From Flavobacterium sharifuzzamanii (GTDB taxonomy: Bacteria; Bacteroidota; Bacteroidia; Flavobacteriales; Flavobacteriaceae): a stretch of 64,000 bases of DNA. The stretch's first letter is position 1. Each line of letters opens with the position of its first letter. The DNA lies in contig NZ_QJGZ01000035.1 in assembly GCF_003254585.1 (NCBI RefSeq), forward strand, positions 124,001-188,000. Direction: 5' to 3'. Position numbers and translations under genes: made by a program. The notes below the pieces were generated by a model. The model saw only the letters and a list, made by a program, of their open reading frames with translations. It was not told the DNA's origin and searched no databases. This document shows positions 8,701 through 16,951 of the stretch, one piece after another.

Positions 8701-9255
8701 ATGGCACGAACTGAATCAACAATGCTTCCTTTAGGAACAATTGCACCTGATTTTTATCTAAAAGATACCAACTCGAACAATACTTTTTCTTTTGAAGATT
8801 TAAAAGGTTCGAAAGGTACTTTGGTTATGTTCATATGCAACCATTGTCCGTTTGTGCACCATGTCATTAAAGAAGTTGTAATGATTGCCAATGATTATCG
8901 GGTTCAGGGATTAGGAGTAATCGCTATTTCCAGCAATGACGTTGTCAAATATCCTGAAGACAGTCCAGAATTAATGACTGACTTTGCAATGGAAAACAAA
9001 ATTGATTTTCCTTATTTGTACGATGAAAGTCAGAAAACCGCAAAAGCTTATCAGGCAGCTTGCACTCCAGACTTCTATTTATTTGATAATCAAGACAAAT
9101 TATTCTATCGCGGACAGCTAGACGATTCAAGACCTGGCAACGGAATTCCCCTTAGCGGAAGCGATCTTAGAGGTGCAATTGATGCCTTAATTTACAATAG
9201 AAGTTTAAAAGAACCACAGAAACCAAGTTTAGGCTGTGGCATTAAATGGAAGTAA
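8701..9255 (+). CDS. Thioredoxin-fold redoxin (AhpC/TSA-like)
   Basis: From ATG 8701 the protein has 184 residues and begins MARTESTMLPLGTIAPDFYL, the conserved opening of this family; the upstream extension to 8644 overlaps leader sequence. The redox motif is CNHCPFV near residue 46 in LVMFICNHCPFVHHV, giving two cysteines in a CxxC. Later parts (GVIAISSNDVVKYPEDSPE, AYQAACTPDFYLFD, YRGQLDDSRPGN) match bacterial 'thioredoxin family/alkyl hydroperoxide reductase' proteins of unknown partner. It is probably a cytosolic thiol oxidoreductase. Confidence 0.88.
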   Translation: MARTESTMLPLGTIAPDFYLKDTNSNNTFSFEDLKGSKGTLVMFICNHCPFVHHVIKEVVMIANDYRVQGLGVIAISSNDVVKYPEDSPELMTDFAMENKIDFPYLYDESQKTAKAYQAACTPDFYLFDNQDKLFYRGQLDDSRPGNGIPLSGSDLRGAIDALIYNRSLKEPQKPSLGCGIKWK

Positions 9256-9282
9256 AACCTCACTAAATTCAAAAAGATTGCG

Positions 9283-9290
9283 TATCTTTG
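9283..9290 (+). promoter_or_regulatory. Bacteroidota -7 element TATCTTTG
   Basis: TATCTTTG fits TAnnTTTG. No convincing TTTG -33 box lies 19 nt upstream. It would start a transcript a few bases before the 33-codon ORF at 9312. Confidence 0.5.
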
Positions 9291-9311
9291 CAAATCAATT
9301 TAACAATCCTT

Positions 9312-9413
9312 ATGGGAAATAAAACACCATTTACAGCTTCTATAAAGTCGTTTTGCGTAGCAAAACCGCTACCTGCTGTAATTATTTCACATAATAAGGC
9401 CTTTATTAATTAG
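9312..9413 (+). CDS. Possible 33-residue leader or small protein
   Basis: ATG 9312 to TAG 9413 encodes MGNKTPFTASIKSFCVAKPL and then 13 more residues. It sits about 22 nt after a good -7 element, as expected for a real gene in this group. Right after it, two nested hairpins occur: AGGCCT at 9397-9402 and 9410-9417 around the stop, and CCTCCGTC 9415-9422 with GACGGAGG 9445-9452. The downstream gene is the Rnk/GreA-like factor at 9635. It could be a small protein, an uORF, or just part of a structured RNA; no family is recognised. Confidence 0.35.
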   Translation: MGNKTPFTASIKSFCVAKPLPAVIISHNKAFIN

Positions 9414-9414
9414 G

Positions 9415-9452
9415 CCTCCGTCTACTTCACTTTTTCTTCTTTTTGACGGAGG
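9415..9452 (+). other. GC-rich hairpin in the leader before the Rnk-like gene
   Basis: Perfect 8-bp arms CCTCCGTC and GACGGAGG with a 22-nt pyrimidine-rich loop. No T run follows, so this is not a textbook terminator. From 9453 to 9634 the sequence is AT-rich and otherwise featureless. Confidence 0.5.
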
Positions 9453-9634
9453 ATTTACATCAACTTAAACATTTCTATTATTTGACAAAAATCAATTTTT
9501 GATCAGATATTTTTTTGTTTTTCAGATTAAACATTTCGATTCTGTCTTTTAAAAGTCAGAGAAATATTTACTTGTAAATTATTCTAAGAAGAAAAAATCA
9601 TTTAAAATTTTATAATAATAAATTCAATATAGAT

Positions 9635-10030
9635 ATGAAACCAACACCCACTTTCTGTAAATCAGATTATCAATTTTTAAGAGAATTGATTTTAAAAAGT
9701 AAAAACTCAACAAATACTAAAGAAGCCAATCTACTTTCGCAAGAATTAGATCGTGCCATAATCAGCAAAGAAAGCGAATTGGATAGCTCGGTAATTCGAA
9801 TCAATTCATTTGTAACAATAGAAGATGTAAAAGCTAAGAAACAAATGAAAATTCAGATCGTTTTACCTTCTGCAGCAGATGTAAAACAATCTAAAATTTC
9901 AATTCTAGCACCTTTAAGTGTTGCTATTATTGGTTTTAAAGAAAATGACGAAGTGGATTGGGAATTACCTGCTGGAATCAAAACTTTAAAAGTAATAGCT
10001 GTAAACAATTCGGCTGTACATCATTCTTAA
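9635..10030 (+). CDS. Rnk/GreA-type RNA polymerase secondary-channel-like factor
   Basis: 131 residues. The C-terminal half (about 50-131) has the FKBP-like GreA/GreB C-terminal fold: SFVTIEDVKAKKQMKIQIVL, ISILAPLSVAIIGFKENDEV and a closing LKVIAV strand. The N-terminal part is a short helical region rather than the long GreA coiled coil, as in Rnk, the 'regulator of nucleoside diphosphate kinase'. It lacks the paired acidic tip of GreA, so transcript-cleavage activity is unlikely. The role is inferred from fold only. Confidence 0.8.
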   Translation: MKPTPTFCKSDYQFLRELILKSKNSTNTKEANLLSQELDRAIISKESELDSSVIRINSFVTIEDVKAKKQMKIQIVLPSAADVKQSKISILAPLSVAIIGFKENDEVDWELPAGIKTLKVIAVNNSAVHHS

Positions 10031-10035
10031 ATTTT

Positions 10036-10067
10036 AAAACACCTCATTCTGTGACGGTGTTTTTTTT
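10036..10067 (+). terminator. Terminator after Rnk-like gene
   Basis: AACACC 10038-10043 pairs with GGTGTT 10056-10061, then a run of T. Confidence 0.8.
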
Positions 10068-10083
10068 ATATCTATTTGAAAAC

Positions 10084-10113
10084 AAAAAAACTGTTCAATC
10101 GAACAGTTTTTTT
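10084..10113. terminator. Bidirectional terminator between convergent genes
   Basis: AAAAAAACTGTTC 10084-10096 and GAACAGTTTTTTT 10101-10113 form a 13-bp perfect stem with a 4-nt loop, with T runs on both strands. It serves the minus-strand cytochrome gene and backs up the plus-strand gene. Confidence 0.9.
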
Positions 10114-10136
10114 ATGCTTTTTTCTCAAACTCAAAA

Positions 10137-10439
10137 TTACAATTGCGAATCAATGTAATTGGTAATTGAAGCCATTTGAGTTTCGTCTAATTTTGCTTTT
10201 TTACCCATTTTTACTAAAATCGGCGTCCATTCTTCTTTTGTGAATTTTTTCGGCTCAAATAACTTGTGGCATTTTGCACAATTATTCTCGTATAAACTTT
10301 TACCTGCTTCCAATTCAGGTGTTAATGCAACAGCTTTCGTCGTTTCGTTAGCTTGCTTAGATGCTACTGGAGCTGCTTTCTTACTTCCGCAAGAAACCAT
10401 AAATAAGGCAAGTCCTGCAAGGATTAATATATTTTTCAT
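10137..10439 (-). CDS. Small c-type cytochrome lipoprotein
   Basis: 100 residues. The lipobox is LFMVSC (Cys17), followed by a low-complexity linker rich in Ala, Lys and Thr. A single haem motif CAKCH sits at 54-58 in YENNCAKCHKLFEPKKFTKE, and a possible Met ligand lies in the ILVKMGKKAKL segment. The short mono-haem class I-like domain suggests an electron carrier tethered to a periplasmic membrane face. It is separated from the upstream immunophilin gene by a terminator, so it has its own promoter. Confidence 0.85.
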   Translation of the reverse strand: MKNILILAGLALFMVSCGSKKAAPVASKQANETTKAVALTPELEAGKSLYENNCAKCHKLFEPKKFTKEEWTPILVKMGKKAKLDETQMASITNYIDSQL

Positions 10440-10463
10440 TGGCTTTGTTTTTTTAGTAAATAT

Positions 10464-10495
10464 AAAAAAAATCCCATTCGGCGTTCGAATGGGAT
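10464..10495 (-). terminator. Terminator of the immunophilin gene
   Basis: ATCCCATTCG 10471-10480 and CGAATGGGAT 10486-10495 form a 10-bp stem followed, on the minus strand, by T residues (A run 10464-10471). Confidence 0.9.
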
Positions 10496-10530
10496 TCTAT
10501 TTATAACAATACTAAATTGCTTCTAAACTC

Positions 10531-11463
10531 TTATTTTACGTCCATTAATTCAACGTCGAAAATCAAAGTTGCATTTGGTGGAATAACTCCTCCTGCACCA
10601 GATGGCCCGTAAGCTAAATCAGATGGAATTACAAAACGAGCTTTGTCTCCAACTTGCAATAAAGCAATACCTTCGTCCCATCCTTCGATAACTTGTCCAA
10701 TTCCTAATTTGAATTCGATTGGTTTTTTACGTGGGTAAGAAGAATCAAAAACTTTTCCGTTTTCTAAAGATCCTTCGTAATGAACAGAAACTGTTTTTCC
10801 AGCTTCAGCTTTTTTACCTTCTCCTTTTTGAATCATTTTATAACGTAAACCGCTTTCTGTTCTATCAAAACCAGCAGCTAATTGTTCCATTTTTGCTTCA
10901 GACTCTGCTTTTAAAGCTGCTTCACGTTTCATACGAGCACCTTTTAAACCAATGAAAGCTTCGATAGCATTCCATTTTTGAGCTTCTTCTCCAACTCTGA
11001 TAATCTCAACAGACTCTAAATTGTCACCTTGAGCAACAGCATCGACAATATCTTGTCCTTCAACAACGTGTCCAAAAACAGTGTGTTTGTTATCTAACCA
11101 AGGAGTTGGAACGTGAGTGATAAAAAACTGAGAACCATTACTTCCAGGACCAGAATTAGCCATAGATAAGATTCCTGGACGATCGTGTTTTAAGCTCGGG
11201 TGAAATTCATCATCAAATTTGTAACCTGGATCTCCAGTTCCAGTTCCTTTTGGACAACCACCTTGAATCATGAAATCTGCAATTACTCTATGGAAAGTTA
11301 ATCCGTCATAGAATTTTTGTCCTTGAGGTTTCACTTTGTTTTCCATATTTCCTTCTGCAAGAGCAACAAAGTTCCCTACAGTTCCTGGTGTCAAATCATG
11401 TGTCAATTTTACTAAAATTGAACCTTTGCTAGTATTGAATTTAGCGTATATTCCGTTTTCCAT
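10531..11463 (-). CDS. Dual-family immunophilin: cyclophilin fused to FKBP (peptidyl-prolyl isomerase)
   Basis: 310 residues with two prolyl-isomerase domains. The cyclophilin domain (about 5-160) carries [19 protein letters not shown] and [20 protein letters not shown], including the catalytic Arg in FHR. A helical linker (about 160-205) rich in Glu, Lys and Ala follows. The FKBP domain (about 210-310) carries [35 protein letters not shown] and [20 protein letters not shown]. Cyclophilin-first fusions (CFBP) were described from Flavobacterium johnsoniae. There is no signal peptide, so it should act in the cytosol on nascent or misfolded chains. It is monocistronic with its own terminator. 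Confidence 0.95.
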   Translation of the reverse strand: MENGIYAKFNTSKGSILVKLTHDLTPGTVGNFVALAEGNMENKVKPQGQKFYDGLTFHRVIADFMIQGGCPKGTGTGDPGYKFDDEFHPSLKHDRPGILSMANSGPGSNGSQFFITHVPTPWLDNKHTVFGHVVEGQDIVDAVAQGDNLESVEIIRVGEEAQKWNAIEAFIGLKGARMKREAALKAESEAKMEQLAAGFDRTESGLRYKMIQKGEGKKAEAGKTVSVHYEGSLENGKVFDSSYPRKKPIEFKLGIGQVIEGWDEGIALLQVGDKARFVIPSDLAYGPSGAGGVIPPNATLIFDVELMDVK

Positions 11464-11505
11464 GTTGTTATTTTTAATTTGAACGCAAATTTACAAATTA
11501 ATTTT

Positions 11506-12690
11506 TTAATCAATTTGAGCTTTTGCTTTTTTAGATTTTGATTTATATGTAAGTCCGTAAATCGTTAATGACAATAACGATAAGACCATACAGCCGATTG
11601 TTACATACTGCCATCCGCCAAATTTCCACAACAACAGACCGTATGCAGATCCCGCTGCTGTTCCTAAAAATGTCAGCGACATAAATACGGTATTCAATCT
11701 GTTTCTTGCTTCTGGCAATAACGAATAAACTCTAGTTTGATTGGAGATGTGAACACCTTGAATTCCGATATCAATAAACACAATTCCGATTGCGATTCCA
11801 ATCACACTTTCTATTGAAAAATAAAAAATCAAAAAGCTGATTAAAACCAATAAAATACCATAACCAACCGCAATTCTCGAGTTCCCTTTGTCTCCCAATT
11901 TTCCAACAAGAGGGGCTGCGAGAGCTCCAGACGCACCAACAATTCCGAACAAACCAATTGTAGCACTATTAAAATCGAAAGGTTTTCCAGAAAGCAAAAG
12001 CACCATTGTAGTCCAAAATGCTCCAAATTGAGCAAAACTGAAAACATTAATTGCTGTTGCTTCACGCAAAACAGGTTGTGTTTTTATAAGCGTAAACAGC
12101 GACTGAATTAACTGTCCGTAAGTTCCTTGAAATTGTGGTTTGTTCTGCGGAAATTTGCTCTGAATGACAAAAAAAATCAAAAGACAAATTCCTGCTGCGA
12201 TATAAAACATAGATCTCCAGCCTAGAACTTGACCGATGAAACCGCTTAAAGTTCGCGAAAGCAAAATTCCGACCAAAAGCCCGCTCATGATAGTTCCTAC
12301 AACTTTTCCACGCTGATCGGGAGCACTTAAAGAAGCTGCCAATGGCAAAATAAGCTGCGGTACAATCGATGTGATTCCGATTAGCAGTGAAGCGATTTGT
12401 AAAACAAGAAAACTTTTGGCTGTTGCCGCAATTAATAAGGCTATTACAGTAGCAAAAGTAGTCATCAAAATTTGCCTTTTACGTTCTATTTTATCGCCAA
12501 GCGGTACCATAAAAAACAATCCGATAGCATAACCCGCTTGAGTAAGATAGGTTATCGTTCCGGCACTTTCTTCTGGAATTTTAAATTCGTTGGCAATTAA
12601 AACAATCAAAGGCTGGCAGTAATAAAGATTTGCAACTATAAGACCAGTGCAAACTGCCATAAACAGTACATTAGTTTTAGATAAATTCAT
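11506..12690 (-). CDS. MFS transporter (drug/sugar efflux type)
   Basis: 394 residues with twelve predicted hydrophobic segments and the MFS loop 2-3 signature (VPLGDKIERKRQILM near 65). The opening LYYCQPLIVLIANEF and the domain-linking loop around 195 are like YnfM/AraJ-type efflux carriers. The C-terminal tail is lysine-rich. It exports an unknown small molecule across the inner membrane by proton antiport. The stop is 42 nt from the start of the immunophilin gene on the same strand, but the immunophilin is upstream of nothing else, so shared transcription is uncertain. Confidence 0.9.
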   Translation of the reverse strand: MNLSKTNVLFMAVCTGLIVANLYYCQPLIVLIANEFKIPEESAGTITYLTQAGYAIGLFFMVPLGDKIERKRQILMTTFATVIALLIAATAKSFLVLQIASLLIGITSIVPQLILPLAASLSAPDQRGKVVGTIMSGLLVGILLSRTLSGFIGQVLGWRSMFYIAAGICLLIFFVIQSKFPQNKPQFQGTYGQLIQSLFTLIKTQPVLREATAINVFSFAQFGAFWTTMVLLLSGKPFDFNSATIGLFGIVGASGALAAPLVGKLGDKGNSRIAVGYGILLVLISFLIFYFSIESVIGIAIGIVFIDIGIQGVHISNQTRVYSLLPEARNRLNTVFMSLTFLGTAAGSAYGLLLWKFGGWQYVTIGCMVLSLLSLTIYGLTYKSKSKKAKAQID

Positions 12691-12859
12691 GCTGCAAAAA
12701 TACCATCTATATTTAAGCTAAACTATAATTTAAGTTTTTTTTAAAATTAAATCTGTGTCTTCGTTATATCGAATTCGTAAAATCAGCGTAAATTTTTAGA
12801 ACACTGATGACGCAGATTCGCTATCGCGAAGACGCGGATTTTTACTGATTTCTTATTTT
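12691..12859. repeat. Short intergenic stretch with a 'cgctatcgcgaagacgc' palindromic word
   Basis: Between the MFS and cupin genes, 12800-12842 holds TGATGACGCAGATTCGCTAT and GCGAAGACGCGGATTTTTA. It resembles the dispersed 'gcgatagcgaa..ggcgaagc' words at 47.5 and 49.3-49.5 kb. No ORF is present. Confidence 0.45.
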
Positions 12860-13207
12860 TTAATATTGTAAAAAGTCTTCTCTTGCAGGGCTGAAAACAT
12901 CTGTCAACATACCTGTTTCCAAGCAAACAACTCCATGAACAGCGTGAGGCGGAATATAAAAACTATCCCCTTCTTTTAGAGTCTGGGTTACACCGCTGAT
13001 TGTGACATCAAATTTTCCACTTGCAATGTATGTAACTTGAGAATGATAATGATCATGCAAAGTACCAATTCCACCTTTTTCAAAATGAACGTTTACCAAC
13101 ATTACTCTTTCATCAAAAGCCAAAATCTTACGCTTAATTCCTTCACCGACTACTTCCCACTCTATTTCGTCTCCTTTTATAAATTCTTTGCTTGTTCCTA
13201 AACTCAT
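12860..13207 (-). CDS. Cupin-domain protein
   Basis: 115 residues forming one small beta-barrel cupin. Motif 1 is GGIGTLHDHYHSQVTYIASG (about 45-65), with metal ligands His-x-His-x(3-4)-Glu degenerate at the Glu position (Gln present). Motif 2 is GDSFYIPPHAVHGVVC (about 80-96) with the final His. It is similar to KdgF/pectin-degradation-type and regulatory cupins, binding a small ligand or acting as an isomerase. The gene lies 13 nt downstream of the archaemetzincin gene, so the two are likely co-transcribed. Confidence 0.85.
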   Translation of the reverse strand: MSLGTSKEFIKGDEIEWEVVGEGIKRKILAFDERVMLVNVHFEKGGIGTLHDHYHSQVTYIASGKFDVTISGVTQTLKEGDSFYIPPHAVHGVVCLETGMLTDVFSPAREDFLQY

Positions 13208-13220
13208 AATCTTTTTATTT

Positions 13221-14126
13221 TTATTGAATGCTCTTAAGGTCTTTTTCCATTAACTCTACACCACTGGTTAATTGGTTGTCCTTAAAATATTTTTCTAATT
13301 CTTTCAATCGTTTTACATTATCATAATTAAATCCCGAATTTAATTTTCTTTGACAAAGAGAACACAATCTAATGGAATGTCTATCTGTTTCTACCATACT
13401 ATTTGTACCGTTCATAACACAACTGGCTTCAATACAATGATACAAACCAAACATGTGACCTATTTCGTGTGAACAAATTTTCAGCAATCGTTCTAAACCT
13501 AAATTAAAATCGGCTTCTTTTTGCATTCTATACATAGAACTTACTGCAATTTTATCTCTATACGATGCCAATCCAAAAACATAATTCCATTCGGGTTTTG
13601 GGTACAGATCTTTTTCAGTTATTGCCATTAAAGCAATTCTTTTATTAGGATTTTCTTCTTTTAAAACATCTGTTAAAATATATCCAGCTAAAAACTGTTC
13701 CTGTCCAACATCTCCAATTCGTCTGGCATGATTCGGAATAATATCATTTGAAACATTTTCTAAAACCTTAGTTTCTAACTGAAAAAATATTTGCAGATAC
13801 TGACGAACTAATTCGATTTGTTTTATTTGCATTGAATCGAACTTTCCTATAGGCTGCAAATAAATAATGTTTTCTTCTTTGGTTGGAACAACATGCTTAT
13901 TCCGAACAAATTTTTCGAAACTTTGCCCATTTTCTTTATGAGAAAACAACCAATCGCCAAAGGCAGGCTTACCAAGCTTAACATCATTAACTTTAATATC
14001 CACAAAATAAGGTTGAGGCGGTAAAATTTGCTGTGGAACTGACTGTGTCTTTAAATTTGTCTTTTCTTTTTTATCAGATTGACAAGACAAAAAAATCACA
14101 AATACCAACAAAAGAAGTTTCTTCAT
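13221..14126 (-). CDS. Archaemetzincin-like zinc metallopeptidase lipoprotein (family M54)
   Basis: 301 residues. A lipobox (LVFVIFLSCQS, Cys15) anchors it outside the inner membrane. The zinc site HEIGHMFGLYHC (about 217-228) is followed by four residues, Cys, x, Met (CVM), 16 residues and CSLC. This reproduces the archaemetzincin signature (HExxHxxGxxxC then CxM then CxxC), with a second, structural zinc site. Archaemetzincins are mainly cytosolic proteins of archaea and animals; a lipoprotein form is a Bacteroidota twist. The linker 20-40 is Gln- and Pro-rich. The substrate is unknown. Confidence 0.9.
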   Translation of the reverse strand: MKKLLLLVFVIFLSCQSDKKEKTNLKTQSVPQQILPPQPYFVDIKVNDVKLGKPAFGDWLFSHKENGQSFEKFVRNKHVVPTKEENIIYLQPIGKFDSMQIKQIELVRQYLQIFFQLETKVLENVSNDIIPNHARRIGDVGQEQFLAGYILTDVLKEENPNKRIALMAITEKDLYPKPEWNYVFGLASYRDKIAVSSMYRMQKEADFNLGLERLLKICSHEIGHMFGLYHCIEASCVMNGTNSMVETDRHSIRLCSLCQRKLNSGFNYDNVKRLKELEKYFKDNQLTSGVELMEKDLKSIQ

Positions 14127-14135
14127 AGATATGAA

Positions 14136-15008
14136 TTAGATTAAATTTTTAGAAATAAAATCACAACTCGATTTGATAGATTCAATAGAATTTGAAGCAA
14201 AATTATTTTCCTGTTCTACAAAAAAATGAACCATTCCTGATTGTTTAGCTTCTTTGAAAACAGGTTTAAAATCAATTGTTCCCAAACCAACTTCGGTATT
14301 TAAATCATTATTTTTCTTGTCTTTATCTTTTACATGCCACATTTTGAAACGGCCTGGATTTTCTTTGAAAAGCTTTAAAGGATCATTGCCAGAATGAATT
14401 ACCCAGTATAAATCCAATTCAAAATAAACCAAATCTTTGTCGGTTTCGTTTAATAAAATCTCATAACCTGTAACTCCATCATGTTTTTGAAACTCAAAAT
14501 CATGATTATGATAAGCTAACTTCAAACCAGCTTTTTTACACATTTTTGCCGCTTCGTTTACGCGAGCTGCTATCTTCTTATAATCTTCGATATTTCTTCT
14601 AAAAGGTTCATCGACCCACGGAATGGTTAGAAATTCACTTTTTAGAACTTTTGCTGCCTCAATTGCTGCAATCAATTCTGTAGTATTTCCATCGTATAAA
14701 AAACTTCCCAAATTATAATGTCCGCTAACTGCTTTTAGTCCATTCTCATCTAGAATCTTTTTTAACTCTTGAGGCGTTAATCCCCAAAACTGATCTTTGA
14801 TTGAAAACCCGTATGTCTCGACAGTAGTATAACCTGATTTAGCGACTTTTTCTACAGTTCCTTTTACGTCTTTAGGAAGTTCATCACGAAGCGTATACAA
14901 CTGTAAACCTATTTCTTTTTTATTCATAGAAAGTGCAAATGATGGTGAAGCCAAAACTGCAGTTGCAGCAAGACCTGTGGTTACGATAAAGTTTCTTCTG
15001 CTAATCAT
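14136..15008 (-). CDS. Sugar phosphate isomerase/epimerase-like TIM-barrel protein, secreted by Tat
   Basis: 290 residues. The N-terminus MISRRNFIVTTGLAATAVLA has a twin-arginine signal (SRRNF). The rest is an AP-endonuclease-2-like TIM barrel: IGLQLYTLRDELPKD near 32, FLTIPWVDEP near 125, LAYHNHDFEF near 165, YFELDLYWVIHSGNDP near 195 and MWHVKDKD near 228, with conserved His, Asp and Glu metal ligands. Such Bacteroidota proteins are commonly annotated xylose-isomerase-like or 3-keto-sugar processing enzymes. The precise reaction is unknown. It lies 9 nt upstream of the archaemetzincin gene in the same direction. Confidence 0.88.
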   Translation of the reverse strand: MISRRNFIVTTGLAATAVLASPSFALSMNKKEIGLQLYTLRDELPKDVKGTVEKVAKSGYTTVETYGFSIKDQFWGLTPQELKKILDENGLKAVSGHYNLGSFLYDGNTTELIAAIEAAKVLKSEFLTIPWVDEPFRRNIEDYKKIAARVNEAAKMCKKAGLKLAYHNHDFEFQKHDGVTGYEILLNETDKDLVYFELDLYWVIHSGNDPLKLFKENPGRFKMWHVKDKDKKNNDLNTEVGLGTIDFKPVFKEAKQSGMVHFFVEQENNFASNSIESIKSSCDFISKNLI

Positions 15009-15040
15009 TTTAATGATATAAATTTCAGAAAGTAAATATA

Positions 15041-15577
15041 TTATAAAAATTGATTCTTAAAGTTTTCTGCAAAGTTTTGAAGTGCATTTGCAGTTTGTTC
15101 CGAAACGATTTCTCCTTCGGCATTCACTTTTCCGCGTACTCCTTGAATCAGAAGCTGTGTTGCCTCATCAAATTTAGCTTCGAGTGTTTTCATTACTAAC
15201 AAAAGCTGTTCGTGCCCCATTTCGCCAGAAGCTGAAGCTGTTATCAGACCTGTTTTTTTGTTTGAAAAAATAGTGGTTGAAACGCACCACTCTAAGGCAT
15301 TTTTTAAACTTCCAGGAAGACTGAACACATATTCTGGCGTGCAAATGATAACGCCATCTGTACTTATAATTTTATTTCTAAATGAAGTGATTTCTTGCGG
15401 AGGATTATCTGTATCTAAATCTGGATTAAAATGCGGAAGACGTTCTAAATCTTCAAAAAACTCTACTTCAAATTCAGGTTTTAAATAATTTGAAATGTAT
15501 TTCAGAATTTTGAAATTACTGGAATTACTTCTCGTGCTTCCAGATATGGCAAGGATTTTTATTTTTGGTGAAGTCAT
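15041..15577 (-). CDS. NADPH-dependent FMN reductase family flavoprotein
   Basis: 178 residues with a flavodoxin-like fold. ILAISGSTRSNSSNFKILKY (about 7-26) contains the FMN phosphate loop, GVIICTPEYVFSLPGSLKNA (about 75-94) the second flavin loop, and TASASGEMGHEQL the third. It reduces FMN, quinones or azo substrates with NAD(P)H in the cytosol. It is 32 nt upstream of the Tat-exported TIM-barrel gene and reads in the same direction, so 15577 to 12860 may be one operon of four genes. Confidence 0.9.
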   Translation of the reverse strand: MTSPKIKILAISGSTRSNSSNFKILKYISNYLKPEFEVEFFEDLERLPHFNPDLDTDNPPQEITSFRNKIISTDGVIICTPEYVFSLPGSLKNALEWCVSTTIFSNKKTGLITASASGEMGHEQLLLVMKTLEAKFDEATQLLIQGVRGKVNAEGEIVSEQTANALQNFAENFKNQFL

Positions 15578-15645
15578 TAAATAAACAATTCGTATTTCTA
15601 AATAAATCTAAAAATACGAATTGTTTAAAAATATCTGGGATAAAT

Positions 15646-16008
15646 TTATTTAGATGTCAAAAGATTTAATCCTTCCATTTTTACAGAATCGATTGCCTGT
15701 GGCGGGTAATTTTGTTTTTCTTGACGTGTCGATGTGACTTTGCCTTCTTTATTTACATATACATAATTGTAAAGCCAGTAATGCGATCCTGCAATCTGAG
15801 ACCCTTCTGAGTTATCTTTTACAAAAATCTGATCGGCATAAACAAGAATCTCTCCATTTTGATTATTATCTAAAGTTCTTACAGGATTCCCCAAAATTTT
15901 TAGCACTTTCGTTTTAGCTTCTCCCACAGCGACCGTAGCTGAGCTAGTACTTGCACAGGAGAATACAAAAAGTGCAAGCAATGCGGACATTAATATTGTT
16001 TTTTTCAT
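15646..16008 (-). CDS. Small BamE/SmpA-like lipoprotein
   Basis: 120 residues. The lipobox is ALFVFSCAS (Cys18). The following domain opens VAVGEAKTKVLKILGNPVRT, the 'G.tk.eVl..lG.P' pattern of the SmpA/OmlA (BamE-like) fold, then has two beta strands with YADQIFVKD and YWLYNYVYVNKEGKV. Proteins of this fold bind outer-membrane machinery or metals, but the function here is unknown. It is separated by 68 nt from the FMN reductase stop. Confidence 0.7.
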   Translation of the reverse strand: MKKTILMSALLALFVFSCASTSSATVAVGEAKTKVLKILGNPVRTLDNNQNGEILVYADQIFVKDNSEGSQIAGSHYWLYNYVYVNKEGKVTSTRQEKQNYPPQAIDSVKMEGLNLLTSK

Positions 16009-16156
16009 AATTAAGTGTTTGAATTTACGTTTGGATTTGGTTGTTATCCACTGATAATTAAGACTGTAATGATAAATAAAATTACAACATTAACTTTTAC
16101 ACAATTCAACAAGTATGTTATATAATTATTACCAAAAGACTCAATAGCATTATTTG

Positions 16157-16164
16157 TATCTTTG
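16157..16164 (+). promoter_or_regulatory. -7 element of trmD (TATCTTTG)
   Basis: TATCTTTG fits TAnnTTTG and lies 26 nt before ATG 16190. It argues against translation starting at the upstream TTG 16154, which would fall inside the promoter. The -33 box is not clear. Confidence 0.6.
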
Positions 16165-16189
16165 CCAGCAAGAAAATTATCGAATAAAG

Positions 16190-16870
16190 ATGCGAATTGA
16201 CATTATTACTCTTTTACCTGAATTATTAAGAAGTCCGTTTGAGGCTTCCATTATGAAACGCGCCATAGATAAAGGTTTGGTCGAAGTGCATTTTCACAAC
16301 CTTCGTGATTATAGCACCAACAGACAGAAAAGTGTAGATGATTATCCTTTTGGCGGAGGTGCCGGAATGGTAATGACAATTCAGCCTATAGACGACTGCA
16401 TCACACATTTGAAAAGCCAACGCGAATATGACGAGGTAATTTATATGTCTCCTGACGGCGAAACTTTAAACCAGAAAATGGCAAATAAAATGTCTATGTA
16501 TGAAAACATTATCATTTTATGCGGACATTATAAAGGTGTTGATCAAAGAGTTAGAGATCATTTTATCACAAAAGAAATTTCAATTGGCGATTACGTTTTA
16601 TCTGGAGGAGAATTGGGAGCCATAGTTTTATCTGATGCCTTAATCAGATTAATTCCAGGTGTTTTAAGCGATGAAACCTCAGCATTGACTGATAGTTTTC
16701 AGGACAATTTGTTGTCAGGACCAATTTATACAAGACCTGCAGATTATAAAGGATGGAAAGTTCCAGAGGTTCTAACAAGCGGACATGCAGCAAAAATCGA
16801 TAAATGGCGTGAAGATATGGCATACGAACACACTAAAAATAGACGTCCAGATTTATTGGAAGGTCATTAA
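16190..16870 (+). CDS. trmD: tRNA (guanine-37-N1)-methyltransferase
   Basis: 226 residues from ATG 16190, opening [20 protein letters not shown] as expected for TrmD. The deep trefoil-knot SAM site is visible as [18 protein letters not shown] (about 105-122) and [20 protein letters not shown] (about 127-146). [14 protein letters not shown] near 58 binds the tRNA/SAM. It methylates G37 in tRNAs reading CNN and prevents +1 frameshifting. In most bacteria, and usually in Bacteroidota, rplS follows trmD directly; here rplS is 3.8 kb away. Confidence 0.97.
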   Translation: MRIDIITLLPELLRSPFEASIMKRAIDKGLVEVHFHNLRDYSTNRQKSVDDYPFGGGAGMVMTIQPIDDCITHLKSQREYDEVIYMSPDGETLNQKMANKMSMYENIIILCGHYKGVDQRVRDHFITKEISIGDYVLSGGELGAIVLSDALIRLIPGVLSDETSALTDSFQDNLLSGPIYTRPADYKGWKVPEVLTSGHAAKIDKWREDMAYEHTKNRRPDLLEGH

Positions 16871-16951
16871 AAAATAGTATTTTATCTCAGTTTATAGCCT
16901 CAATCTTATCTTGAGGCAAACTGAGATCGAAACTGTAAATCTGGATGAAAA

